From positions 3,601,996 through 3,665,995 of the forward strand of contig NZ_OY782755.1 of NCBI RefSeq assembly GCF_963678165.1: 64,000 nucleotides of DNA. The letters run 5' to 3'. Position numbers and translations under genes: made by a program. Shown piece by piece: positions 8,481 through 17,531 of this stretch. The stretch comes from an uncultured Acetobacteroides sp. GTDB lineage: Bacteria; Bacteroidota; Bacteroidia; Bacteroidales; ZOR0009. The notes beneath the pieces were generated by a model. The model searched no databases. It was not told where the DNA came from and was given only the letters and a program-made list of their open reading frames with translations. Positions within the stretch are counted from its first letter, which is position 1, and the number at the start of each line of letters is the position of its first letter.

Positions 8481-9149
8481 TTATCGCACCCTAGATGTTG
8501 TGGTATTATGCACCCAGCCAATAGAGGATTCTTTGGACTGCGAGATGTTTACCCTACTGCTACCCTCTACATCAACCCCTGTCAGGATGGCGGTGTCGCC
8601 TAGAAGGATATCCCACGCCTTAACGTTAACGCCTCCCCTTAGGGTTGTCAGCGACTTCCCCTTGCCCACAAAGTGGAGGGATTTGGCCGTAAGGTCGCTC
8701 ACGGACACCTCTGCCGTTCCCGAAACCTCGAAGGTTAAGCTGTCGGCGACCATGGCGTCGATGGTACAGAAGGCGCTATTGAGCTCAAATCTCTGGGCTC
8801 TTGGTAACTCTACAATAACTTTGTTGACACAGCTATCCGCCTTGGTAATGCTTAGGATGCCGCCTTGTTGTGCTACGTTAACGGTTCCCTTGCCGCTATT
8901 CTCCACCCATACGCTTGTCTTAGCCGAAGAGGTGAACTTAACATGAACATTGAGTTTGCTGTTGCCGTCGATGTGCAAGGTATGGCAAGGGTTAAAGGTG
9001 AGCTCCTTCATGCCAGACTTACTCTCGCCGACATCGGCGCTACGCTCGCTGGCCGTCTTAACGGTGCGCACCGCCTTGTTAACAACAACGGCTGTAATCA
9101 CAACCGAAAGGGCTACAAATGATAGTATGAGGATATTGCTTGTTTTCAT
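8481..9149 (-). CDS. Membrane-anchored DUF2807 (GIN domain) putative adhesin
   Basis: The 222-aa protein has an N-terminal membrane anchor (about 5-25) and then a long beta-rich region with alternating hydrophobic residues and repeated short strands (LTFEVSGTAEVSVSDLTAKS, LHFVGKGKS). This matches the right-handed beta-helix style of the head GIN / DUF2807 family, common in Bacteroidota and often found beside ABC transporters and small regulators. It begins 9 bp after the GntR gene stop and is probably co-transcribed. The exported domain should face the periplasm. Role unknown; family assignment is by pattern. Confidence 0.7.
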   Translation of the reverse strand: MKTSNILILSFVALSVVITAVVVNKAVRTVKTASERSADVGESKSGMKELTFNPCHTLHIDGNSKLNVHVKFTSSAKTSVWVENSGKGTVNVAQQGGILSITKADSCVNKVIVELPRAQRFELNSAFCTIDAMVADSLTFEVSGTAEVSVSDLTAKSLHFVGKGKSLTTLRGGVNVKAWDILLGDTAILTGVDVEGSSRVNISQSKESSIGWVHNTTTSRVR

Positions 9150-9158
9150 ACGGTTGTA

Positions 9159-9530
9159 TTATTTGGTAAGGTTAACCTTGTATTCGTTGTACATGTGGCT
9201 CAGCTCGTCGAAGCTGATGTCGAGCTGAAAGATGCTCTTGAAGAAGTTGGGGAGCGAGTCGGTGATGAACTCCTCGCGCAGCAGGCTCTTCACCCGCTGC
9301 ACGGCATCCTCGGCCACGAAGTAGCCAATGCCCCTCTTGTTGTAGATGATTCCGCGGCTCTGCAGGTGCTCGAAGGCGCGCATGGCGGTGTTGGGGTTCA
9401 CCTCGAGCTCTACGGCCAGCTCGCGGATGGAGATGATCTTCTCGTTGACCTTCCACTTGCCCATCATGATGCTATCGCACATGTAGTCGGCAATCTGGAT
9501 GTATATCGATTTGGTACTGCTGAATTCCAT
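9159..9530 (-). CDS. GntR-family regulator, short YtrA-like type
   Basis: A 123-aa protein with an N-terminal winged helix-turn-helix (IYIQIADYMCDSIMMGKW, then ELAVELEVNPNTAMRAFEHL, then RGIIYNKRGIGYFV) and only about 45 residues after it, so no room for a large ligand domain. This is the YtrA-type architecture, whose members usually repress the ABC-transporter operon they sit in. Here it lies 12 bp from the permease and follows the ATPase, and a long palindrome covers the operon promoter at 11155-11194, consistent with autoregulation (inference). Confidence 0.88.
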   Translation of the reverse strand: MEFSSTKSIYIQIADYMCDSIMMGKWKVNEKIISIRELAVELEVNPNTAMRAFEHLQSRGIIYNKRGIGYFVAEDAVQRVKSLLREEFITDSLPNFFKSIFQLDISFDELSHMYNEYKVNLTK

Positions 9531-9542
9531 GGCTACATGTTT

Positions 9543-10295
9543 TTAGATTTGCTTTTCTGATAGCCTGAAGTAGGCCACTGTCCAGAAGAAGGGAGGCAGA
9601 AGCCAAAGAAGGTATTTTAATCCTACCATTTCGAACTTCTCGGGTCCTAGGTCTAGATGAATACCTTCCGAGTGGTCGACAAAAGCACTAAGCCCTTCGT
9701 AGTTTATCCGGATGATGATGCCACCCACAGCAATAAGAATCCCGTAGAAGAGCACAATAGCAAGAGTTGTTTTCAGCAGGCTGCGCTTGCCAAACCAGAT
9801 GGAGCCCAGCATGTACACCGACTGAACAATCAGGAAGGGACGGAAAGAATTGGCCATGCTGCCGGCATCGAACTCCAAAAAGGACTGCATCCTAACCAGC
9901 CCCGTGGCGTTTATGCCCGCGTAGAAGAGGCCATCTACCGCCAGAAAAATCAGGAAAAAAGCAATAGGGAATATCACCGAGGTGTAGAAGATGGCATTTA
10001 GCAGCTTTTCCAGCTGGGAAGCCGGTGTCGCAAGATAGGCCATACCTTTAATCTTACCCTTCGTTTCAGCGAAAGCCCTATCGGCATAAATAATTCCAAG
10101 GACAACGATTCCCACAATAAATACAACCTTTTGGGTCTCGGTTGAAATGCTTCCGGTGGTTGCTGCAAGCCCAAAGATTACGGCAAACACCGCAGCCAAC
10201 CCTAGTATTTCGTAAATGGTTGACGATTTGCTATCGAGGAATCTCTTCCTTACAAGAAGTCCAAATCGGTTAAAGTCGAATATGTTGCTTTTCAT
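9543..10295 (-). CDS. ABC transporter membrane protein
   Basis: The 250-aa hydrophobic protein has about six predicted membrane segments, arranged like ABC-2-type permeases or ABC-2 family proteins in which paired helices are separated by a charged loop (EGLSAFVDHSEGIHLDLGPE before the last helix). It shows no ATPase motifs. It starts 9 bp after the ATPase gene ends, so ATPase and membrane subunit are encoded together, followed by their GntR regulator. The substrate is unknown; YtrA-linked transporters elsewhere respond to envelope stress or cell-wall antibiotics, but nothing here proves that. Confidence 0.75.
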   Translation of the reverse strand: MKSNIFDFNRFGLLVRKRFLDSKSSTIYEILGLAAVFAVIFGLAATTGSISTETQKVVFIVGIVVLGIIYADRAFAETKGKIKGMAYLATPASQLEKLLNAIFYTSVIFPIAFFLIFLAVDGLFYAGINATGLVRMQSFLEFDAGSMANSFRPFLIVQSVYMLGSIWFGKRSLLKTTLAIVLFYGILIAVGGIIIRINYEGLSAFVDHSEGIHLDLGPEKFEMVGLKYLLWLLPPFFWTVAYFRLSEKQI

Positions 10296-10304
10296 GGTTA
10301 CGGC

Positions 10305-11141
10305 TTATTTGTTGTTAAACACTTGTTGAATGGTACCCTTTTGCGCCAGCACCGAGTTGAAGAGGATTTCCATATCGAGCTTGCTGGCCTCGCCGTTGGC
10401 GTTGTGGAACACCCCGGTAAATCCCCGTAACGACGATTCTCCGTAGATAGCCGTAGGTGCCAGTTCGGCATCAACAGTCTTAAACACCAGCTTATCGGTG
10501 ATGGCATCAACAGGTTGGTTAAGGGCAACCACGCCTTCGTCGAGCACGATGACGGTATCGATAAGGTTGTCGAGGTCTCGTACCTGGTGGGTGGAGATGA
10601 TGATGCAGCGCTCTTCGGTTGCCACAGATGCTACAATCTTACGGAACTGGCTTTTCGAAGGGATATCAAGCCCGTTGGTTGGCTCGTCGAGGATAAGCAC
10701 CGAGCAGTTAGTTGCCAACCCAAAGGCGATGATGGCCTTCTTCTTTTGCCCGTACGAAAGGCTCGACAGTTTCTCGTCGTACCCAATTTCGAACTCCCTA
10801 ATGTAGTTCAGGAAGCTGCCCAAGTCGAATTTGGGGTAAAAAGGAGCAGTAGAAGCTACGAAATCGCGTATGCGCAGGTCGTTGGTGTGAATATCCTCCG
10901 AGATGTAGAAGATATCGCTCAAAAAGTTGGGCTCACGTTTTTTAGGTGTATACCCTAGCACCACGCAGCTCCCGAAGGTTGGGAAAAGCATTCCTTGGAT
11001 TACCTTAAGCAAGGTGGTTTTACCGGCGCCATTCTTGCCAAGCAAGCCGTATATATGCCCTGCCTCGAGGCCTAAAGAAAGATCTCTGAAAAGCATCTTC
11101 TTTTTACTGTAGCCAAACTGCAAGTTTTTGATGTCAATCAT
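10305..11141 (-). CDS. ABC transporter ATP-binding protein
   Basis: A 278-aa ATPase with Walker A GLLGKNGAGKTTLLKV, signature LSYGQKKKAIIAFG, Walker B VLILDEPTNGLD and a switch His in IIISTHQ. The signature is LSYGQ rather than LSGGQ, a variant seen in YtrB-like ATPases. The last 70 residues form an accessory C-terminal region. It is the first gene of the minus-strand operon (ATPase, membrane protein, GntR, DUF2807, small membrane protein) and lies immediately downstream of a TAnnTTTG promoter flanked by a perfect 9-bp inverted repeat. Confidence 0.92.
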   Translation of the reverse strand: MIDIKNLQFGYSKKKMLFRDLSLGLEAGHIYGLLGKNGAGKTTLLKVIQGMLFPTFGSCVVLGYTPKKREPNFLSDIFYISEDIHTNDLRIRDFVASTAPFYPKFDLGSFLNYIREFEIGYDEKLSSLSYGQKKKAIIAFGLATNCSVLILDEPTNGLDIPSKSQFRKIVASVATEERCIIISTHQVRDLDNLIDTVIVLDEGVVALNQPVDAITDKLVFKTVDAELAPTAIYGESSLRGFTGVFHNANGEASKLDMEILFNSVLAQKGTIQQVFNNK

Positions 11142-11154
11142 TACTTATTGTTTT

Positions 11155-11194
11155 AGTGTTCTACTTTACTAGTACAATGCAAATATAGAACACT
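11155..11194 (-). promoter_or_regulatory. Promoter and probable GntR operator of the ABC operon
   Basis: Perfect 9-bp arms AGTGTTCTA (11155-11163) and TAGAACACT (11186-11194) enclose a minus-strand -7 match TATATTTG (11180-11187). The outer AGTGTT...AACACT resembles what I recall of YtrA operators, though the spacing here is longer. Two direct CTACTTT-TACTA elements also occur (11161-11171 and 11193-11204). The remainder, to 11551, is AT-rich and shows no gene. Confidence 0.6.
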
Positions 11195-11551
11195 ACTTTT
11201 TACTATCGCAATACTTTTGATATTTTTTTTGCTGATTTTTAAAAATATTTTATTTTTCACTGATTTTATGGATGATACGAATGCGTAAAATCTCCCCTCC
11301 CCCAGTAAAAAGACATCCGCAAGAGCAAAAAATGAGCTCTAGCAGGTGTATGAGGCACCTCATTTGCCCGCCTTTTCTCCCAAAAAAGATGAGCAGCAAC
11401 AAGTTTTTCGCGAAAAGATTGTCTACTTAATTACATGCGCACGATTTACCAGCATTCCTTTTGGGCGAATCGTACCTTTTTGTTTCTTTGATCCATCATT
11501 AAACAAGAGGAAACTCAACAAGCTGTTATAAACATAAAACCGCACAAAACT

Positions 11552-13654
11552 GTGAAAAGAATTCTGATTATGGCTGCAAGTACCGCCATGCTTTTAGGAG
11601 GATTTGAGGGTAAGTCCCAAGACAATCCGTTCTTTAGCGAGTTTAAGACTCCACATCAGGTGCCCGACTTCCAAAAGATTAAGTTAGAGCACTACCTCCC
11701 TGCCTACCAAGAGGCCATTAAGCAACACGATGCCGAAATTACAGCTATCGTAAACAACAAGGCAAAGCCAACCTTCGAGAATACCATTGTAGCCCTCGAC
11801 AACAGCGGCGAAATGCTAGGCCGCGTGGGCGGCACCTTTGGCAACATGATGGGCACCGATGGAGATAAGGCCATGCGCGACTTGGCTAAGCAGCTCACCC
11901 CGCTTACCTCTAAGCACTACGACGACATCAACTTCAACGAAGGGCTCTTTAAGCGCGTTGAGGCTGTTTACAACAATAAAAAGATTACCAGCAAGCTAAA
12001 CACCGAGCAGAAGATGCTTCTTGAAGAAACCTACAAGGACTTCAAACGTGCAGGTTCTGGTCTTCCTGCCGATAAGGTTGCCCGCCTTCGCCAAATTAAC
12101 GGCGAGCTGTCAATGCTGTCGCTTAAGTTTGGCGATAACAACCTTGCAGAAACTAACAACTTTAAGCTAGTTCTCGAAAATAGGAACGACCTAAAGGGGC
12201 TTCCACAAAGCGTGGTTAATGCTGCTGCCATAGATGCTAAAAAGGCAGGGCTAGAAGGCAAGTGGGTATTCACCCTGCAAAAGCCTAGCATGATTCCTTT
12301 CCTTCAGTACTCCGAAAAGCGCGACCTACGCGAGCGCCTCTACAAGGGCTACCTCAACCGCGGCAACAACTACAACGAGAACGACAATAAGGAGGTAATC
12401 AAGCAAATTCTTACCCTATCGAAGGAGCGTGCCAACATTCTGGGCTTCGAAACTACCGCCGACTACATCCTCGACGACCGCATGGCCAAGAACCCTGACA
12501 ACGTGTACAAGCTGCTTAAGCAGGTATGGACTCCAGCCCTTGCTGTTGCCAAAAGAGAGATCGCTGACATGCAGGAGCTGGCTAAGAGCGAAGGCATGAA
12601 CGAGCCTCTTCAATCGTGGGACTGGTGGTACTACTCCGAGAAGGTACGCAAAGCCAAGTACGACTTGGACGAGGAGCAGCTTCGCCCCTACTTTAAGCTC
12701 GAGAATGTTCGCGAAGGCATCTTCTACGTTGCCAATAAGCTTTACGGCTTAGAGTTTAAGAAGATCACCGACATCCCTGTACCAAACGAGGAGCAAACCG
12801 AGGCTTTCGAGGTTACCGAAAAGGGCAAGCATGTGGGCATCCTATACATGGATTACCACCCACGTGCCACCAAGCGCGTAGGTGCATGGTGCACCAGCTT
12901 CCGCCGCCAATCGAATGTTGATGGAAAGTATGTAACGCCAGTGGTATCTATCGTATGTAACTTCTCGACACCAACCGCCGATGCTCCTGCCCTACTCAAC
13001 GCCGACGAGGTAGAAACCCTCTTCCACGAGTTTGGTCACGGCCTACACAACCTGCTATCGAACGTTCACTACAAGGGTCTTGCAGCAACCCAAGTTCCAC
13101 GCGACTTTGTTGAGCTTCCATCGCAAATTGACGAGCACTGGGCATTCCAACCCGAGGTGCTTAAGGTTTACGCCAAGCACTACAAAACTGGCGAGGTTAT
13201 TCCTGCCGAGCTAATTGCTAAGCTAGACAAGAGCGGCAAGTTTAACCAAGGATTTGCAACCGTTGAGTACATTGCTGCTGCAATTCTTGACCTCGACTAC
13301 TACACCCAAAAGGATTTCAGCAACCTCGACATTAACGCATTCGAAAAGCAGTCGATGGATAACCTAGGCATTATTCCACAAATTGCGCCACGCTACCGTA
13401 CCACCTACTTTAGCCACATTTGGGGTGGTGGATACTCTGCTGGCTACTACAGCTACATGTGGGCAGAGGTGCTCGATGCCGATGCCTTCGAGGCATTTGC
13501 CGAAAAGGGCATCTTCGATCAGGCAACGGCCAAGAGCTTCCGCGACAACATCCTCTCGAAGGGTGGCACCGACGATGCTATGACCATGTACAAGCGCTTC
13601 CGCGGTGCTGAGCCAAGCATCCAACCGCTGCTTAAAAACAGGGGCCTTAACTAG
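11552..13654 (+). CDS. M3 family peptidyl-dipeptidase, copy 1
   Basis: A zinc metallopeptidase that removes dipeptides or cuts oligopeptides (Dcp/oligopeptidase A family). The zinc motif HEFGH is at residues 492-496 within LFHEFGHGLHNLL, with the downstream Glu region ELPSQIDEHW. The 700-aa length fits exported Bacteroidota M3 peptidases. The N-terminus (GTG at 11552; MKRILIMAASTAMLLGGFEGKSQ) looks like a signal peptide, so it probably acts in the periplasm. A paralogue of nearly the same length lies at 14761-16851, separated by a patatin gene on the other strand. The first copy uses more A/T at third positions than the second. Confidence 0.93.
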   Translation: MKRILIMAASTAMLLGGFEGKSQDNPFFSEFKTPHQVPDFQKIKLEHYLPAYQEAIKQHDAEITAIVNNKAKPTFENTIVALDNSGEMLGRVGGTFGNMMGTDGDKAMRDLAKQLTPLTSKHYDDINFNEGLFKRVEAVYNNKKITSKLNTEQKMLLEETYKDFKRAGSGLPADKVARLRQINGELSMLSLKFGDNNLAETNNFKLVLENRNDLKGLPQSVVNAAAIDAKKAGLEGKWVFTLQKPSMIPFLQYSEKRDLRERLYKGYLNRGNNYNENDNKEVIKQILTLSKERANILGFETTADYILDDRMAKNPDNVYKLLKQVWTPALAVAKREIADMQELAKSEGMNEPLQSWDWWYYSEKVRKAKYDLDEEQLRPYFKLENVREGIFYVANKLYGLEFKKITDIPVPNEEQTEAFEVTEKGKHVGILYMDYHPRATKRVGAWCTSFRRQSNVDGKYVTPVVSIVCNFSTPTADAPALLNADEVETLFHEFGHGLHNLLSNVHYKGLAATQVPRDFVELPSQIDEHWAFQPEVLKVYAKHYKTGEVIPAELIAKLDKSGKFNQGFATVEYIAAAILDLDYYTQKDFSNLDINAFEKQSMDNLGIIPQIAPRYRTTYFSHIWGGGYSAGYYSYMWAEVLDADAFEAFAEKGIFDQATAKSFRDNILSKGGTDDAMTMYKRFRGAEPSIQPLLKNRGLN

Positions 13655-13673
13655 GTAAGCACACAATATCAAT

Positions 13674-13708
13674 AAAAAAAAGCCTGACGTACTGTCAGGC
13701 TTTTTTTA
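13674..13708. terminator. Bidirectional terminator
   Basis: AAAAAAAGCCTGACGTACTG then TCAGGCTTTTTTT: stem AGCCTGAC/GTCAGGCT with A and T runs on both sides, between the convergent M3 peptidase and patatin genes. Confidence 0.9.
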
Positions 13709-14605
13709 TTGTGCACCATTAAGGATATCGGGATGCTCGGCAATAAACGCTTCGAGCGACTTTTTAGCATCGTGGTAGCCAATCCAGAACATCTCCTCGC
13801 CCAACCGGATATCCGTGACCTTATACCTAACCAACTCGGCAGGTTCAATAAACAGATCGACCTGCCCCTTATCTATAAAAGTGTTTGCCCTAATCATCAG
13901 CCTTACCACGCGCTCCCACTCGGGCTCGTACATGCGGTCGTGGGCCGAGTAGTCCTCCATCGGGTTAACGTGCATCGCTATAACATACCGGCAGGCACGC
14001 CGGATGGGCGATACGGCGAGGTTCTGCATCACGCCCCCATCTACGTAGTGCTGCCCATCGATGAGGACGGGCTTAAACACCATGGGGATGGAACTCGATG
14101 CCAGCACCGGCTTCAGCATGTCGCCGGTGTGGAAGTAAACGTTTTGTCCTGTCTCGAGGCTGATGGCGTTTACCACTAGGGGGATGTTCAGCCCCTCGAA
14201 GGTGGTGCAGGGCAGATGGTGACGAAGGATTTGCAGCAGATCGCGCATCTTAAAAAGCAGATGCCCGTTGCGAGCCATCTTTATAGGGTCGGACTTGGCT
14301 GCATTGGGGCGAAGGCGGGGAAACCGCAGCAGTCGGATGCTGCCAAACACGTCGATCATGGCATCGGGCGTTTTACCCCCGGCATACATTGCGCCGGCAA
14401 TTGCCCCTGCGCTGGTCCCCGAGATGATGCCCGTTTTTATACCTACCTCATCTAAAGCCTTTAGAAAACCGGCATGGGCAAACCCTCGCGCCCCGCCACC
14501 GCTCATTACGATGCCGACCTTATACAAGGGTGCCTCGCAGCAAAATAGGTGCTTGCTGCTATCGGATACGATGGTGATGCTGCGCGTGCTGCCGTTTTTC
14601 TTCAT
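13706..14605 (-). CDS. Patatin-like phospholipase
   Basis: A 299-aa serine lipid acyl hydrolase of the bacterial patatin (RssA-like) family. Oxyanion loop GGGARGFAHAG starts at about residue 37, nucleophile elbow GTSAG at 63-67 (Ser65), and the catalytic Asp is in YVDGGVMQN. There is no signal peptide, so it is probably cytoplasmic or membrane-associated. A 25-30 residue N-terminal extension precedes the domain; an internal start is possible (MSGGG at 34). It is convergent with one M3 peptidase and divergent from the other; no operon partner. Confidence 0.92.
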   Translation of the reverse strand: MKKNGSTRSITIVSDSSKHLFCCEAPLYKVGIVMSGGGARGFAHAGFLKALDEVGIKTGIISGTSAGAIAGAMYAGGKTPDAMIDVFGSIRLLRFPRLRPNAAKSDPIKMARNGHLLFKMRDLLQILRHHLPCTTFEGLNIPLVVNAISLETGQNVYFHTGDMLKPVLASSSIPMVFKPVLIDGQHYVDGGVMQNLAVSPIRRACRYVIAMHVNPMEDYSAHDRMYEPEWERVVRLMIRANTFIDKGQVDLFIEPAELVRYKVTDIRLGEEMFWIGYHDAKKSLEAFIAEHPDILNGAQ

Positions 14606-14760
14606 GCCTGAGGCCTTCTATTGGCCCAGACAAGTTACTCGAAGCGAAAACATAGAATCTTATGCATTAACGTTATCTTCTATTTTTTTTATATGTTTAC
14701 AATATAATGTAACGACGTTGCATTAAGCTAAAACAACTGCAAACTTAATTCTCAAAACCA

Positions 14761-16851
14761 GTGAAAAAATTAGTCATTATTGCATTTGCTGCCATGGTAA
14801 TTTTTAGCGCTTGTGGAAAAAAACAAGCAGACAATCCGCTACTGGGGACATACGACACCCCATTCCAGGTTCCACCTTTTGATAAGATCAAAACGGAACA
14901 CTACCTGCCATCCTTCGAGGAAGGTATTAAGCAGCACGATGCCGAAATCAAGGCTATCGCCGAGAACAAGGAGGCCCCAAATTTCGAGAACACCATCGTG
15001 GCTCTAGACACTAGCGGAGCACTCCTTAACCGAGTAGCTTTAGTATTCTTCAACCTAAAGTCGGTAATCTCCGACAAGGAGATGCAGGAGGTTGCTGGCA
15101 AGGTTGCGCCAATGCTCTCGAAGCACTCCGACGACATCACCTTTAACAAGCCGCTGTTCGAGCGCGTGAAGGCGGTGTACGACAAGCGCCAGTCGCTGAA
15201 GCTGAACACCGAGCAGAACCGCTTGGTGGAGCTTATCTACAAAGATTTTGACCGTGCCGGTGCCGGCCTAGACAAGCAAAAGCAGGATCAGCTGCGCAAG
15301 ATCAACGAGAAGCTATCGCTGCTAGGCGTGAAGTTCTCCGACAACCTGCTGGCCGAGAATGCCGCCTTTAAGCTGGTACTCGACAAGAAGGAGGACCTTG
15401 CCGGGCTGCCTCAGGGCGTGATTGACGGCGCTGCCACCACCGCCAAGGAGCAGAAGATGGATGGCAAGTGGGTATTCACCCTCGACCGCTCGAGCATCAC
15501 CCCATTCCTGACCTACTCGTCGCGCCGCGACCTGCGCGAGAAGATCTACACCGCCTACCTCAACCGCGGGAACAACAACAACAAGAACGACAACAAGGCC
15601 GTTATCAAGGATATCCTTAAATACAACCTCGAGCGCTCGAGGCTGCTTGGCTTCAACACCACCGCCGACTACATCCTCGACGTGAACATGGCTAAAACTC
15701 CAGCCAACGCGTTTAAGCTGCTCCACCAGCTGTGGAAGCCAGCCCTTGCCGTTGCCAAGAAGGAGCTTGCCGATATGGAGGTGCTTGCCGCTAAGGATGG
15801 CATCAAGGACTTTAAGAGCTGGGACTGGCACTACTACGCCGAAAAGGTGCGCAAGGCCAAGTACGACCTCGACGAGGAGCAGATTCGCCCCTACTTCAGC
15901 CTCGACAACGTTAAGAAGGGCATCTTCTACTGCGCCAACAAGCTCTACGGGCTAGACTTTAAGCAAATCGACAACGTACCCGTTTACCATAAAGACGTGG
16001 TTGCCTACGAGGTTACCGAAAAGGGCAAGCATGTGGGCATCCTGTACATGGAGTTCTTCCCCCGCGAGAGCAAGAGCGGTGGCGCATGGTGCACCTCGTT
16101 CCGTCCGCAGACCAACATCAACGGGAAGTTTGTTGCCCCAGTGGTATCCATCGCCTGCAACTTTACCAAGCCAAGCGGCGACACCCCTGCCCTGCTGAGC
16201 ATGGACGAGACCGAAACCCTCTTCCACGAGTTTGGCCACGCGCTTAACGCACTTCTCGCCAACACCACCTACTACAAGACCGGCGGCGCTATTCCTACCG
16301 ACTTCGTAGAGCTTCCTTCGCAGATCAACGAGCACTGGGCGTTCGACCCCGAGGTGCTTAAGGTGTATGCTAAGCACTACAAGACCGGCGAGGTTATCCC
16401 TGCTGCCCTTGTGGAGAAGATGAATAAGAGCGACAAATTCAACCAGGGCTTTGCCACCACCGAGTACCTGGCTGCATCGCTTCTTGATATGTCGTACTAC
16501 ACCCTTACCAATATCGACAACCTCGACATCAACAAGTTCGAGAAGGAGACGCTGGATAAGCTAGGGCTGATCCCACAGATTGCGCCTCGCTACCGCACCA
16601 CCTACTTTGCCCACATATGGGGCGGCGGCTACTCGGCCGGCTACTACGCCTACATCTGGGCTGAGGTGCTGGATGCCGATGGCTTTGAGCTCTTCAAGGA
16701 AAAGGGCATCTTCGACCCCGCTACCGCCAAGAGCTTCCGCGATAACGTGCTCTCGCAGGGCGCTGCCGACGATGCTATGGCCATGTACAAGCGCTTCCGC
16801 GGCGCTGAGCCTAGCCTCGATCCACTTTTGAAAAACCGTGGACTAAAGTAG
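14761..16851 (+). CDS. M3 family peptidyl-dipeptidase, copy 2 (lipoprotein)
   Basis: Same family and almost the same length (696 aa) as the gene at 11552. Zinc motif HEFGH at residues 489-493, followed by ELPSQINEHW. The N-terminus (GTG at 14761) reads MKKLVIIAFAAMVIFSACGK, a lipobox with Cys18, so this copy is a predicted lipoprotein while copy 1 has no lipobox Cys. The paralogues therefore may sit in different envelope locations. The codon choice here is more GC-rich. Both paralogues start with GTG in the context GTGAAAA. A terminator follows at 16878. Confidence 0.93.
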   Translation: MKKLVIIAFAAMVIFSACGKKQADNPLLGTYDTPFQVPPFDKIKTEHYLPSFEEGIKQHDAEIKAIAENKEAPNFENTIVALDTSGALLNRVALVFFNLKSVISDKEMQEVAGKVAPMLSKHSDDITFNKPLFERVKAVYDKRQSLKLNTEQNRLVELIYKDFDRAGAGLDKQKQDQLRKINEKLSLLGVKFSDNLLAENAAFKLVLDKKEDLAGLPQGVIDGAATTAKEQKMDGKWVFTLDRSSITPFLTYSSRRDLREKIYTAYLNRGNNNNKNDNKAVIKDILKYNLERSRLLGFNTTADYILDVNMAKTPANAFKLLHQLWKPALAVAKKELADMEVLAAKDGIKDFKSWDWHYYAEKVRKAKYDLDEEQIRPYFSLDNVKKGIFYCANKLYGLDFKQIDNVPVYHKDVVAYEVTEKGKHVGILYMEFFPRESKSGGAWCTSFRPQTNINGKFVAPVVSIACNFTKPSGDTPALLSMDETETLFHEFGHALNALLANTTYYKTGGAIPTDFVELPSQINEHWAFDPEVLKVYAKHYKTGEVIPAALVEKMNKSDKFNQGFATTEYLAASLLDMSYYTLTNIDNLDINKFEKETLDKLGLIPQIAPRYRTTYFAHIWGGGYSAGYYAYIWAEVLDADGFELFKEKGIFDPATAKSFRDNVLSQGAADDAMAMYKRFRGAEPSLDPLLKNRGLK

Positions 16852-16877
16852 GCCGTCTGCCTATCTAGAATATACTC

Positions 16878-16914
16878 GAAGCAGCAGGGAGCAATCTCTG
16901 CTGCTTCCTTTTTT
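16878..16914 (+). terminator. Rho-independent terminator after M3 peptidase 2
   Basis: GAAGCAGCAG (16878-16887) pairs with CTGCTGCTTC (16899-16908), followed by a run of T. Confidence 0.9.
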
Positions 16915-17094
16915 ATGCGCACGCCACATATGAAGGGGCTACCCCGAGCCCCATCAGCTCGCAGCAGCACCTCCTCGGCCAATCCCCCTACCGAAATGGC
17001 CTACCCAACACCTCTGGCAAGCGATCCCTAGGCCAGAAAGTGCTTCCCGACATGTTCCGCGAACGATCTTCCTTCCGGAAACGACCTCCGTAGG

Positions 17095-17420
17095 CTGCTA
17101 TATTCAAATCAACCGGTAGTATTTAAATATTGCAGGATAAATATTCACTTTACACCGAATAATTTAAATATTGCGGTATCAATATTTGAATTACAGCAGA
17201 AGAAAACAATATTGCAGCGCAATATTCAATAATTCCAGTAGAATTTAAGTATTGCAGCCTCCGAAAGCCACAACCGCATCGCAGATGAACCTCCAGAGGC
17301 CTACGCAGGGGCATCTCGGTCCCCGGAGGAACGACCCAAGGCCTCCGAAAACCACGACGCGCAGCCAGATGGTGCACTGTAGAGGTCGGCCAGCGCATTC
17401 GGCCTCCCAGATAGCCCGAG
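17095..17420. repeat. Degenerate array with about 21-bp period upstream of dnaB
   Basis: In the AT-rich part, ATTGCAG-like cores lie at about 17129, 17150, 17170, 17190, 17211, 17232 and 17251 (20-21 bp apart). It passes into a GC-rich part where GCCTCCGAAA recurs at 17257 and 17341 (84 bp, four times 21) with intermediate copies. It is far more diverged than the other arrays and the call rests on spacing. No gene is seen in 16915-17531. Confidence 0.5.
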
Positions 17421-17504
17421 GAGCTGTTCGTCGTCGGTTAATACCCTGGGGGTAATTAGTCATAAACTCTTCGGCGCGCCGGACGACCCTGCCGAAATTG
17501 TAGC

Positions 17505-17512
17505 TACTTTTG
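17505..17512 (+). promoter_or_regulatory. -7 promoter element of dnaB
   Basis: TACTTTTG is an exact match to the Bacteroidota -7 consensus TAnnTTTG, 19 bp before the dnaB ATG. No convincing -33 TTTG is seen. Confidence 0.55.
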
Positions 17513-17531
17513 TGGACTTATCCGAATAAAG

